Positions 52,293 through 60,592 of a stretch of 64,000 nt of DNA are shown in pieces. The position numbers and the translations under genes were made by a program. The stretch comes from JBGTSJ01 sp041940305 (GTDB taxonomy: Bacteria; Planctomycetota; Planctomycetia; Planctomycetales; Planctomycetaceae). The DNA is taken from assembly GCA_041940305.1 (NCBI GenBank), contig JBGTSJ010000020.1, positions 43,996 to 107,995 of the forward strand. Reading direction: 5' to 3'. Within the stretch, counting starts at the first letter, position 1. Every line of letters begins with the position of its first letter. Below the pieces are notes generated by a model. The model saw only the letters and a program-made list of their open reading frames with translations, did no database searches and was not told the origin of the DNA.

Positions 52293-53789
52293 TCATCCCC
52301 GTCCGAACCAGCGGTCGAACAACCCCGGTTCGCGCGAGTGTCCGTCAGGCAGCGGGGCCGACAGCAGCGGCGCTGGGGCTGCGTCACCGCGCGGCAATGT
52401 CGCGGCCCGTTCCGCGGCCTGGTTGAGCAGTTCCAGATTGCGGGTCAGGGCGACGCTCAACGATTCCGATGCAGCCACCGAAGCCTCTACCGACTTCAGC
52501 GCCTGACCCGCCGAACGCTCCCACGTCGCCGTGGACTGCCCAAATTTCCCGAACAGCTCTTCCACCGCCTGCGCCGTGTTCCGCAGCTGCTGCAGCCGCG
52601 TTCCCTCTGCGGCCGTCAACTGGTCCTGGACTCGCGCAACCGCCTGCTCGAAGTCGCTGCCGATCAACTGCCCCAGCTGACCGACCTGGGCCTGCCACTG
52701 CGCCAGCCAGCGCTGGTGCTCCTGGAACGCCGAATGCAAGGCGTCCCGCACCACCGCCGGCATGTCGGCGTTCGATCCCTTGGCGTCGGCCATCCGCCGC
52801 AGCAGCGATTCGTTGCTGAACTCCTCGATCCGGTCCAGCATCGCGTATTCCATCTTGCGCAGCGCCTCGGTCGGAAACAGCAGCAGGATGGCGAACGCCA
52901 GCGCCACCAGCGTCGTATCGAACGCCACCGACAGGCCGCTCGTCACGCCCCCCATCGCGTTCATCATCGACGCCCCCAACCCGGACTGCGCATCGCCGGA
53001 TTCGCCCGCCGGCTCGCCGCTTTCCGCCGCCGCCGACTGCGCCGGCTGCAGCGCATCCTTCATGTCGCTCACGGCGTCGCTGATCCCCATCACCGTCCCG
53101 ATGAAGCCCAGGATCGGCACGCACCAGATGATCGAGCGCAGCAGCGTGTACCCGGAGTCCACCGTCGAGCCGTCGATCTCGGCCTGCGAGCTCAGGTACT
53201 GCTGCACCTCCGGCACGCTGTTGCGGTGCTTGAAATGCTCGAGCGCCCCGCGAATCCGCCGGGCGACGATGCTGTTCTGGTCTCGCGCGGGCAGCGTCGC
53301 CAGGTGATCGAGGAACTGGTCCACGTTGTCGGTCGTCACCTGCAGGCCGATCTCCAGCGGAATGAGCTGCAGTTCCAGGCCGGCGATCGTCCGCTGCCGC
53401 TGCACCGCCCGGTACTTGAGCGCCAGGTGCGAGAAGCCCCAGCAGGTCACCAGCGTGGTGATCACCGGGATCGCCCCGCGACCCCAGAACAGCTCTCCCA
53501 GGTACGTGGACCGGATCGGCAGAAAGATCGCCAGGTACAGCGCCGCCGTCAGGCCGGCGCCGCACAGTGCCGAGACCCACACCGGCACGTCGGTATGACT
53601 GGTGGCTCCGTCGCGCCGGGCGGAGGTTGCCGCGGCCACGCTCCGCGAGCGCACCGTCTCCTCGGCCGTCGGGCGAATCTCCACGAGTGACTGGCAGCTC
53701 GGGCACTTACCCTTCTTGCCGATGTGCTCGACCGACGCCCGCATCTGGTTGCGGCAATTCGGACAGACGACCGTGACCGTAGCTGCCAT
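52293..53789 (-). CDS. MotA/TolQ/ExbB-like channel protein with zinc ribbon and long helical tail
   Basis: This 498-residue protein starts with a zinc ribbon (C9, C12, C29, C32). Four transmembrane segments follow: near residue 70-92 (WVSALCGAGLTAALYLAIFL), 104-122, 215-237 (IIWCVPILGFIGTVMGISDA) and 280-305 (GLSVAFDTTLVALAFAILLL). The segments around GFIGTVMGI and VAFDTTLVALAFAI match the conserved third and fourth helices of MotA/TolQ/ExbB proton-channel subunits. A helical tail of about 190 residues (AVARVQDQLTAAEGTRLQQL) reaches the C-terminus. Together with the two single-pass proteins downstream it should form an ion-driven membrane complex. The zinc ribbon and the tail are not in classical ExbB. 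Confidence 0.85.
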   Translation of the reverse strand: MAATVTVVCPNCRNQMRASVEHIGKKGKCPSCQSLVEIRPTAEETVRSRSVAAATSARRDGATSHTDVPVWVSALCGAGLTAALYLAIFLPIRSTYLGELFWGRGAIPVITTLVTCWGFSHLALKYRAVQRQRTIAGLELQLIPLEIGLQVTTDNVDQFLDHLATLPARDQNSIVARRIRGALEHFKHRNSVPEVQQYLSSQAEIDGSTVDSGYTLLRSIIWCVPILGFIGTVMGISDAVSDMKDALQPAQSAAAESGEPAGESGDAQSGLGASMMNAMGGVTSGLSVAFDTTLVALAFAILLLFPTEALRKMEYAMLDRIEEFSNESLLRRMADAKGSNADMPAVVRDALHSAFQEHQRWLAQWQAQVGQLGQLIGSDFEQAVARVQDQLTAAEGTRLQQLRNTAQAVEELFGKFGQSTATWERSAGQALKSVEASVAASESLSVALTRNLELLNQAAERAATLPRGDAAPAPLLSAPLPDGHSREPGLFDRWFGRG

Positions 53790-53841
53790 TGTTCCCGCTC
53801 CGCTTCGTCATCGCGGGACCCCGCCCCGCGACTCGATGTTG

Positions 53842-55710
53842 CTATTCCGTCGCCGGCGCCTCCAGCACGCAGCGAAAGCCGATCTGCCGGTCCTGAGCTC
53901 GCGCCTCCAGCGTCTCAAACTGCAGCTCGGGCGCCGCGAACCGCCGGCCCGACCCGATCCCGCTGAAGATGCTCTGCCCCCAGTCGCTCCCCTTGAAGAT
54001 CACCACGGACACGCCGTCCACCGTTTCCAGTTCGCGCGTCATCTCGGCCGCGTTCCCCACCAGGTTGAACACGCCCAGCGCGGAGACATCGCCCGGCGTC
54101 GCCGTCACGTCGCACGGACCGTGGCGGAACGCCAGGTTCTCGCCGACGTTGGCCAGGTCCGTGCTCGCGGTGCTCCCCCAGGGAAAGTACTGCTCGCTGT
54201 CGCCGCGAAACGCGCGCACCCACTGGGCCACCGTGGGCAGTTGCTTCCCCGCCCATTCGGCGTAGGCCAGCGCATCGGCATGGCTGACGTGTGTCACCGG
54301 ATGCATCTCCGTCCCCGGCGGAGGCGACGTTCCCCTCCAATGCCGCGGCGGCGTCCCTCCGGTGGCGGCGACGAACCGCGCGTAGTCGGCATTCGTGACT
54401 TCGTACTGATCAATGAAGTACTCCGGGACGTGCACCCGGGCCACAGGTTCCAGGTAGTCTTCGTTCAGCAGCGTCGTTCCGCTGCTCTGTTCGAGATAGC
54501 CTCGCAGGCGCGTCAAGTCGTTCCCCAGTTGCGCGTAACCCGCCGGGATGCGCACCATCCCGCTTACGTCCCGGCTTGCGTACCAGGCCGCTTCTGCAGT
54601 CGCCGGCGTCGTGGATGTCGGTGCCGGCGAAACGCTCGGCTCCTCTTCGCTGCGCTTGCCGAACACGGCATTGAGTCCCAGCGAGATCGTCAGCAGGCCC
54701 ACCAGTGCCCCGCCGACGGCCAGCCCTGTCTTCCACGGCCGGATCGACTCATCGACCGTCGCCGTGGGTATCGAATGCAGCGGGGCCAGCGCCGGCACCA
54801 GCGCATCGTCCTGCGTGTCGTGCAGCGAGACCCGTGACGTATCGATGGTGGACGCTTCCGGCTCCCCCGTCGGTTGCAGCAGGCGCTTGAGCTCCAGCAG
54901 AAACTCGTCGGTGCTGGCGAACCGCTGCCGGCGGTCGTACGCCATCGCCTGCCCCACGAATGCACCCACCGCCCGCGGCACGAACGGATTGAGATCGCAC
55001 ACCCCCGCGGGGAGTTGCCGCGCCGCCACGCGCGCCAGCAGCGCCCGCAGGTTCGGCTCCGAGTACGGCAGCTTCGCCGTCAGCAAATAGTACAGCGTGG
55101 CTCCGAGCGAATAGACGTCGGTCCGCCGATCAACGTCCTGCCCCAGGCATTGCTCAGGCGACATGAACGCCGGCGTGCCGACGATCACCCCCGTCTGCGT
55201 CAGCTCCGACCGTCCCTCTTCCCGCACGAGTCCGAAATCCATCACGTAGACGTTCGCGCCCGCCACCATGATGTTCGACGGCTTGATGTCCCGGTGCACC
55301 AGGCCGGTGGCATGCACCGCACCCAGTCCCTTCCCCGCATGCCGGATAATCTTCAGCGCCGTCCGCCAGGGGATCGGCCCCCCCTGCACCCGCACGATCT
55401 CGGACAGGTTCTGCCCGTCCACGTACTGCATCTCGATGAAGTAGTGCCCCTGCTCCTCGCCGACGTTATGGATCCGCACGACGTTCGGGTGTTCGATCCG
55501 GCCGCACGTCCGCGCCTCCTGCAAGAACCTCTGGACGTGTTCGGAGTCGACCTTGGAGCGGGGCAGCAGCTTGACCGCCACTTTCCGCTCCAGCGCCAGA
55601 TGCTCCGCCAGGTACACGACCCCCATCCCTCCACGTCCCAGTTCGTGGAGCAGTCGGCAGCCGCCGATCTGGGCGACGGGCGGTACTACGGTGGTCGGAA
55701 CGTCCGGCAT
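53842..55710 (-). CDS. Membrane Ser/Thr protein kinase with C-terminal formylglycine-generating-enzyme-like domain
   Basis: This 622-residue protein is a Hanks-type kinase. The glycine loop is HELGRGGMGVVYLAEHLALE, the VAVK lysine follows, the catalytic loop is GLVHRDIKPSNIMVAGANVY, DFG reads YVMDFGLVREEG, and the APE equivalent is VGTPAFMSPEQC. One transmembrane helix near residue 340 (GLAVGGALVGLLTISLGLNA) leads to an external domain of the SUMF1/FGE type (VRIPAGYAQLGNDLTRLRGY, FIDQYEVTNADYARFVAATG, LPTVAQWVRAF, QIGFRCVLE). The FGE-like domain probably serves as a sensor rather than an enzyme. It is the first gene of the operon with the MotA-like channel, 52 bp upstream of it, and may phosphorylate a component. 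Confidence 0.92.
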   Translation of the reverse strand: MPDVPTTVVPPVAQIGGCRLLHELGRGGMGVVYLAEHLALERKVAVKLLPRSKVDSEHVQRFLQEARTCGRIEHPNVVRIHNVGEEQGHYFIEMQYVDGQNLSEIVRVQGGPIPWRTALKIIRHAGKGLGAVHATGLVHRDIKPSNIMVAGANVYVMDFGLVREEGRSELTQTGVIVGTPAFMSPEQCLGQDVDRRTDVYSLGATLYYLLTAKLPYSEPNLRALLARVAARQLPAGVCDLNPFVPRAVGAFVGQAMAYDRRQRFASTDEFLLELKRLLQPTGEPEASTIDTSRVSLHDTQDDALVPALAPLHSIPTATVDESIRPWKTGLAVGGALVGLLTISLGLNAVFGKRSEEEPSVSPAPTSTTPATAEAAWYASRDVSGMVRIPAGYAQLGNDLTRLRGYLEQSSGTTLLNEDYLEPVARVHVPEYFIDQYEVTNADYARFVAATGGTPPRHWRGTSPPPGTEMHPVTHVSHADALAYAEWAGKQLPTVAQWVRAFRGDSEQYFPWGSTASTDLANVGENLAFRHGPCDVTATPGDVSALGVFNLVGNAAEMTRELETVDGVSVVIFKGSDWGQSIFSGIGSGRRFAAPELQFETLEARAQDRQIGFRCVLEAPATE

Positions 55711-56301
55711 CGGCCCTGAAGGACTGGCTGCCCTTGTTTCAGCCGCAGATCCGGCAGCAGCGGATCAGCAGCCCGCTTGTCAATCACCTCTATGTCGGCA
55801 GAACGCTCCCTGTGGAGTTCATTACACGCGATTCCAAACCCGGCCGCCCGCTGGAACCTCGACCAAGGTGAATTGAGTTGCCCCCTCGAACACGCCGCAG
55901 CCGAACGATGACGCGCAGCAGCCATCGCCGACAAGTTGCCGATCGCCGCCGCTGCAGACCCGGTGAATCAGAGAGCCGAAAAAAGCAAACCACCCTGCCC
56001 CTGCCCGAGTGCGCCGCAAGCAAGCCGCGGAAGGCGGGCATCTCGAGAATTGCCGAGCGGGTGTGGCGTTGATTCTAAGTCCGGAAGCGGACGAAAGGCA
56101 ACGATTCGGGATTCACACGGGGCTTCCGGACATCGGTGCGCCATTGCTGAAACCCAAAACCCATCCGGGCGATCCGTACTGTTTTCAACGTCCGTGCGCC
56201 CCGCCTCATTGAGGAACTGCGACGGCCATTCGACCGTAAACGCTGAGCCGGCGCGAATTGAGGGTCCATTCCGCAGCATCCAGTAGCCAGGAGCAGCCCC
56301 C
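55711..56301. other. Intergenic stretch without a recognisable gene
   Basis: About 590 bases lie between the divergent kinase operon and the small secreted-protein gene. Open frames present on both strands are low-complexity arginine/serine/proline-rich and look like chance frames in GC-rich DNA. The promoter of the five-gene operon should be near its left end and that of the small gene near its right end. I see no convincing promoter elements. Confidence 0.4.
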
Positions 56302-56802
56302 GTGTCCCCCAGCAATCCGGCTTCCGGTCTCTCATCATTCGTAATCGGCATCGCGCTGTTGATTTTCGCGCAGACGGCGGCGGCCGCCGAATCGGACGGC
56401 GACACGAGCACCACCCCCTCAGATGCCGCCCGGCAGCGACAAGTCACCCGCATCGAGCGCGAGCTGGGACGGGTCTCGCGAAACATGGGCCCCAACGCCT
56501 GGTATGTCCTCGCGCTGCACGATGCCGCTCAGCGCTACACGCCCCCGCAATCGCTGGGCGGCCGCGCCGCGCGCAGCACGCCCCGGCTGGAAGGAGTGCA
56601 GATCACGCACGTTACTCTGGTGCAGGGCAAAACCGCCGCGGCCGAGTTGATCTACGAGTTCCTGAGGCAGACCTCCGCCGCGCCCGGCGAACTCCCCCAG
56701 ACCGCCTACATTTACCAGGGCCGGGCAGCGAAGGCCTGGGAGGCGCGCGGCTTTCGCACTGAATCCCAGGCCGCGGGTTTCTACAATCGAGTTGTACGTT
56801 AA
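56302..56802 (+). CDS. Small secreted protein of unknown function
   Basis: This 166-residue protein starts at GTG 56302, with AGGAG about ten bases upstream. A signal peptide (SSFVIGIALLIFAQTAAAAE) is followed by a charged linker and a helical segment (RQRQVTRIERELGRVSRNMG). The C-terminal part has THVTLVQGKTAAAELIYEFL and TAYIYQGRAAKAWEARGFRT. I recognise no family. It stands alone on the plus strand between the kinase operon and the recombinase remnant. The codon use and overall composition look like a real gene. Confidence 0.7.
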   Translation: MSPSNPASGLSSFVIGIALLIFAQTAAAAESDGDTSTTPSDAARQRQVTRIERELGRVSRNMGPNAWYVLALHDAAQRYTPPQSLGGRAARSTPRLEGVQITHVTLVQGKTAAAELIYEFLRQTSAAPGELPQTAYIYQGRAAKAWEARGFRTESQAAGFYNRVVR

Positions 56803-56864
56803 CCCTGCAGCGCTAGATAACACGCGAACGCACGCGAACGGAGATGAGGATCAACAGAAGCCAG

Positions 56865-57616
56865 CTAAAGCGAGACAGGATTCGAGAGCACTGCGAGTAC
56901 GTGCCGTAGTGTCCACCCTCGGGCATGCATCTTCGTCAAATAGACTCTGTGATTCGCAATGTGGGCGATTTCCCGTGGCGTCCTGCCGGCCGCTGCCATC
57001 CGGAACATCTTGCGAACGCGCCGCGCCTCCTGCTCGACCACAACCAACTGCTTGGTCTCTGGGTGAGCTTTGTATCCGTAGGGTGTGATGCCCGCCACGC
57101 GGCGTCCACGCCGCTTGTGGGCCGCACGAGCGTCCGCCAACCGCTCCCGTATCATCTCCTGCTCGAACGCCGCGAATGCCGACATCACGTTCAGCACTAA
57201 CGTGTCCGCGGCACTGCCGGTCAACTCCGGCTGAGTGACGACCGTTAACTCCGCCCCGCAATCGCGGAGTTGCTGTAACACAGCTGCCCAATCTGCCATC
57301 CGGCGTGAGAGCCGATCAAGCCGGTGCACAAGCACCCGTTAGACCTTGCCCGCCCGGACATACTCGAGTAGCCGCTTGAGGGCGGGGCGGTCCAGCGTCT
57401 CTGACGACTGGCCCTCGTCGTCGTACCGCTCACCATTCCAGCCAGCTCTCGTCGAATTGCGACTGGACGAACGCGAAGCACGCGTCGAATTGAGCTTCGC
57501 AGGATGAAAACTCGGTTTGAGACTCACGCGATTGCCGGGTGTAGATTCCGCACCAGCACCGCCGACGGTGCCACTCGAGGATCTGATCGCTGTCCAGATC
57601 GGTGGCGGGCTCCATG
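56865..57616 (-). pseudogene. Serine recombinase remnant, copy 2, with frameshift and in-frame stop
   Basis: The gene starts MEPATDLDSDQILEWHRRRC at 57616 and contains the catalytic-serine region IYTRQSRESQTEFSSCEAQF. It shifts frame at about 57430, after DESWLEW. It then reads GERYDDEGQSSETLDRPALK to EYVRAGKV, is cut by a TAA at about 57340, and continues LVHRLDRLSRRMADWAAVLQ, LVVVEQEARRVRKMFRMAAA and ARGWTLRHVLAVLSNPVSL to a stop at 56865. The rest of the recombinase domain and the zinc ribbon are missing. Its 5' end abuts a partial CRISPR repeat, which suggests that it entered the array. Confidence 0.88.
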
Positions 57617-57837
57617 AAGCGAACTCGTATCAACCCCGCTCGACCTCGACGCCCAGCCTTCCGCGGCTGAACAGTCGCGGCCACATTGAAGCGGCACGCA
57701 CCGCGGCCACGTCAGCCGCTGCATCGCAGCCTTCCGCGGCTGAACAGTCGCGGCCACACTGAAGCTCGAATCCGGCAGCGGCCGGACTCGCGCGGAGACC
57801 ACCTTCCGCGGCTGAACAGCCGCGGCCACATTGAAGC
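57615..57837 (+). CRISPR. Short CRISPR array: three 36-bp repeats plus a partial fourth, cut by the recombinase copy
   Basis: Repeats lie at 57657-57692, 57730-57765 and 57802-57837. They differ from each other at one or two bases. Each begins CCTTCCGCGGCTGAACAG and ends CGCGGCCACATTGAAGC (repeat 2 has ACACTG). The arms CCGCGGC and GCCGCGG (GTCGCGG in repeats 1 and 2) make a stable hairpin, and the end ATTGAAGC resembles the 3' handle found in many type I and III repeats. Spacers are 37 bp (57693-57729) and 36 bp (57766-57801). To the left, TGAAGC at 57615-57620 is followed by exactly 36 bases before repeat 1, which fits a repeat end plus one more spacer. No cas gene for this array type is in the window, and the repeat does not suit the Cas9 remnant. 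Confidence 0.82.
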
Positions 57838-57962
57838 GTGACGCCTCAAGCAGACATGCCTCCTTGTGGGGGCCTACCTGCTCGGTTAGCATCATTCACT
57901 CATTGCGATACCGCAATCGCTGTCGCATTCCGGGAGCTTCGCACAGAGTAGTGGGCGGAGCA

Positions 57963-60200
57963 ATGAATGCCTGGCATCGGACTTCGAGCATGGGCGGGCC
58001 GAGGAATGATTATCTTCTTACGCAGAAGTTCATCGCCCCATTAGGGCTGATGGCCGTAGTCGCTCACCCTACGTTTTTCTTACTTTGCCGCGATGTTTAC
58101 GGGCTGCGGGAATCGCTCCTCCTCCGAGCTCTTGTGGCGATCAGCGCCCTCCCTCTTCTTCTTTATCCCAAGCGAGGAGGGCTATCGCGGCTGGCAATTG
58201 CCTATTGGGAGGCACACATTGCATTCGATTTGCTGACCGTGTTCTGGGCTCTACTCATTGTCAACGAGTTTCATCCATACTGGTTTGCGTCAGCGATATT
58301 TGCCGGAATGCTGTATGGGTTAGTTGCCGACCGGAGGTTCATGGCCTTTGGAATTCCAATTGGGGTCGGCCTGGGCATCTGGGTGGGTGATCAAATTGTT
58401 CCGCTCTCGGCGGAATGGGAGATCTCTGCACTTCAGGTTATCAGCGTCTCCGGACTGGCGTTTCTGGTTGCAATGGCGTTGCGATGGGCGTTTGACCAAC
58501 TCTATGCACAGTTGCTGCATGCGAACTCAGAGTTGCAGGTGTCAGAGCGGCAACGAAGTGCGTTCTTCCAGAATGTGTCGCATGAGCTTCGCACGCCGTT
58601 GACTCTGATTGCCGGACCGATCGAAGCGGCACTGGATAACCAGTACGGAGAGATGGACGAAGAGCTTCGAAAGCAACTGTCAGGTGTCAAACGCAGCAGC
58701 CAGTCTCTCCTACAGCTGATTAACCAACTTCTTGAGCTCTCGAAGTTAGATGCTGGAGCAATGCAGTTGAACAGGCAGAGGACAAATCTCGGAGCATTCC
58801 TGTGTCCGATTGTAGCCGCATATGAATCGACGGCTGCTCGACGGGACATGCTTCTCTCCCTGTCGGTTCCAGAGATCCGCTGCATCGCCAACGTTGATCG
58901 TGACCGCCTGGAGATCGTAATCAACAATCTGCTGTCGAATGCGTTCAAGTTCACTGAGCGCGGTGGAAAAGTTCGCATCGAATTATCGTGCGAGGGCTCG
59001 ACAGCTCATGTGCGGGTGCGCGATACCGGCTGCGGAATTCCACCGGACAAGCTGCCCGTTATCTTCGACCGTTTTGCTCAGGCAGACGCTTCAACGACGC
59101 GACGGTATGAGGGAACCGGTATCGGATTGTCGCTGGTAAAGGAAATCGTCGAGCTGCACGGCGGGACAGTATCGGTGACCAGCGAGCCAGGATTCGGCAG
59201 CGAGTTTTTGTTGACACTGCCGATTCTGAGACAGATCGACGGCTGTGACGAGTCACCATTTCAGCCCGGACCGATAACGCTGGCGCAGGCAATCCATGAT
59301 CCATCGCCTGCTGATGAAGGTGTCTATAGTCCCGAGGTTTCTGGAGTAGAACGTGGGCTGGTTCTCGTGGTGGAAGACAACACGGATTTGCAGCGATTCA
59401 TCGCCAAATCTTTAACGCATGCCGGGTTCCGGGTGCGCGTTGCAGGAGATGGGGAGGTAGGGCTGCACGCAGCTCAGCTGAATCATCCGGATCTGATCAT
59501 CACGGATGTGATGATGCCGCGGATGGATGGCATGGAACTCTTGCGCCGCTGCCGTTCGACAGAAACGCTCGCCCACGTGCCATTCATTGTTCTTACGGCG
59601 AAGGCAGGAGACGAATCGTTGCTCGCGGCATTAAGGAGTGGCGCTGATGACTATGTCACAAAGCCATTTCGCGTTGAAGAGCTGACTGCACGCGTCGAGC
59701 GACTGCTGCAATTACGGCGCCTTTGTGGCGAGAACGAGGACTTGAAAGACCAGTTGCGCCGCGCCTCGCAGCAGAAGGTGCGGCAGATTGCGGCGTCGTG
59801 CGAGATGGTGGCTGGGGACCTGCATGTACTGCAGTCGTTGTTTGCTGTCGATGTCCCTTCTGCGCTTAACAAGATTCGTTTCATTACAGAGAAGATCTTG
59901 CACGCACTGTGTAAGGAATCTGGAACCAACTGTGGTGACGGTCAGCCGACAGTGGAGCGTATGGTCGGGCCCCTGGCATCGGACGGCACACTTCCCAGAA
60001 ATGTCGCGATCCATGTTCGCACCATCCAGACCAACACCAGTCCAGGATCGCATTTCCAGCCAGCCACTTTATCGGAGGCGCATGCTCTCATTGCCGAGCA
60101 AGCCCTGTTCGAACTCCTCGAATGGTTCTTTTCAACACACCCCCACGCCGCCAACGGCGTCAAAGAGCCACTTCAAACGTCCCTGGTGGATGGTGAATAG
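57963..60200 (+). CDS. Hybrid histidine kinase with N-terminal membrane sensor and receiver domain
   Basis: This 745-residue protein starts at MNAWHRTSSMGGPRNDYLLT, 126 bp after the last CRISPR repeat. A membrane domain of about six helices covers residues 20-190 (LGLMAVVAHPTFFLLC, LLTVFWALLIVNEFHPYWFA, LQVISVSGLAFLVAMALRWA). The HisKA phosphoacceptor is in FFQNVSHELRTPLTLIAGPI. The HATPase has VINNLLSNAFKFTERGGKVR and VRDTGCGIPPDKLPVIFDRF. The receiver begins VLVVEDNTDLQRFIAKSLTH, with its phospho-aspartate in LIITDVMMPRMDGMELLRRC and lysine in DDYVTKPFRVEEL. About 160 further residues have no clear domain. Base composition is lower in GC than neighbouring genes, so it may have been acquired. 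The frame extends upstream to 57831 into the array. Confidence 0.9.
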   Translation: MNAWHRTSSMGGPRNDYLLTQKFIAPLGLMAVVAHPTFFLLCRDVYGLRESLLLRALVAISALPLLLYPKRGGLSRLAIAYWEAHIAFDLLTVFWALLIVNEFHPYWFASAIFAGMLYGLVADRRFMAFGIPIGVGLGIWVGDQIVPLSAEWEISALQVISVSGLAFLVAMALRWAFDQLYAQLLHANSELQVSERQRSAFFQNVSHELRTPLTLIAGPIEAALDNQYGEMDEELRKQLSGVKRSSQSLLQLINQLLELSKLDAGAMQLNRQRTNLGAFLCPIVAAYESTAARRDMLLSLSVPEIRCIANVDRDRLEIVINNLLSNAFKFTERGGKVRIELSCEGSTAHVRVRDTGCGIPPDKLPVIFDRFAQADASTTRRYEGTGIGLSLVKEIVELHGGTVSVTSEPGFGSEFLLTLPILRQIDGCDESPFQPGPITLAQAIHDPSPADEGVYSPEVSGVERGLVLVVEDNTDLQRFIAKSLTHAGFRVRVAGDGEVGLHAAQLNHPDLIITDVMMPRMDGMELLRRCRSTETLAHVPFIVLTAKAGDESLLAALRSGADDYVTKPFRVEELTARVERLLQLRRLCGENEDLKDQLRRASQQKVRQIAASCEMVAGDLHVLQSLFAVDVPSALNKIRFITEKILHALCKESGTNCGDGQPTVERMVGPLASDGTLPRNVAIHVRTIQTNTSPGSHFQPATLSEAHALIAEQALFELLEWFFSTHPHAANGVKEPLQTSLVDGE

Positions 60201-60340
60201 AGTTCCGGTCGGCAGATGCCGATCTGCTGCTCCCTTTCTGGTCTCTTCCCTGTTCGACGACTTCAACGACCATCGATGACGTGGCGGTAAGATGGCGACC
60301 AGTCCGCCGGACTCCAGCTGAGGGGCTGTCTCAAAGTCTC

Positions 60341-60459
60341 GCGTTCCGAAATCCGTCCGGACCGCTAAGCGCTCCGGACCCCACATTCCGGATCGCTCTA
60401 CCGAGCCCAACCCCGCGTTAACCAGCAGGTCGGATGGATTCCGAGCCGCGTGAAGTGGA
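60341..60459. repeat. Dispersed non-coding repeat, copy 2 (compact)
   Basis: The left part 60341-60396 and right part 60415-60459 match the two parts of copy 1 at 26157-26213 and 26407-26451. They are joined here through a single GCGTTAAC at 60415-60422. The repeat lies in a 392-bp gene-free gap between the convergent hybrid kinase and M56 peptidase genes. The remainder of this gap holds nothing I recognise. Confidence 0.65.
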
Positions 60460-60592
60460 AAATCGAGCTGACTTACCTGTGACCTTCATGTTATTTCACA
60501 TTGCCACAAAGGTATGACACATAGCAACTTAGGAGTTCGATGTTCTGCCGTGACCCGAATGGCGAGGACCCAAAAACCAACTGCCATCTCTG

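Noticed and set aside
52293..53789. Identification as Zorya ZorA/ZorB
   Set aside because: The channel-plus-partner layout and long tail recall ZorAB, but there are two single-pass partners, no recognisable OmpA-type domain, and no ZorC/ZorD/ZorE-type genes next to it.
57615..57837. Array as partner of the Cas9 remnant
   Set aside because: The repeat has a strong internal hairpin and an ATTGAAGC end like type I/III repeats. No complementarity to the candidate tracrRNA was evident.
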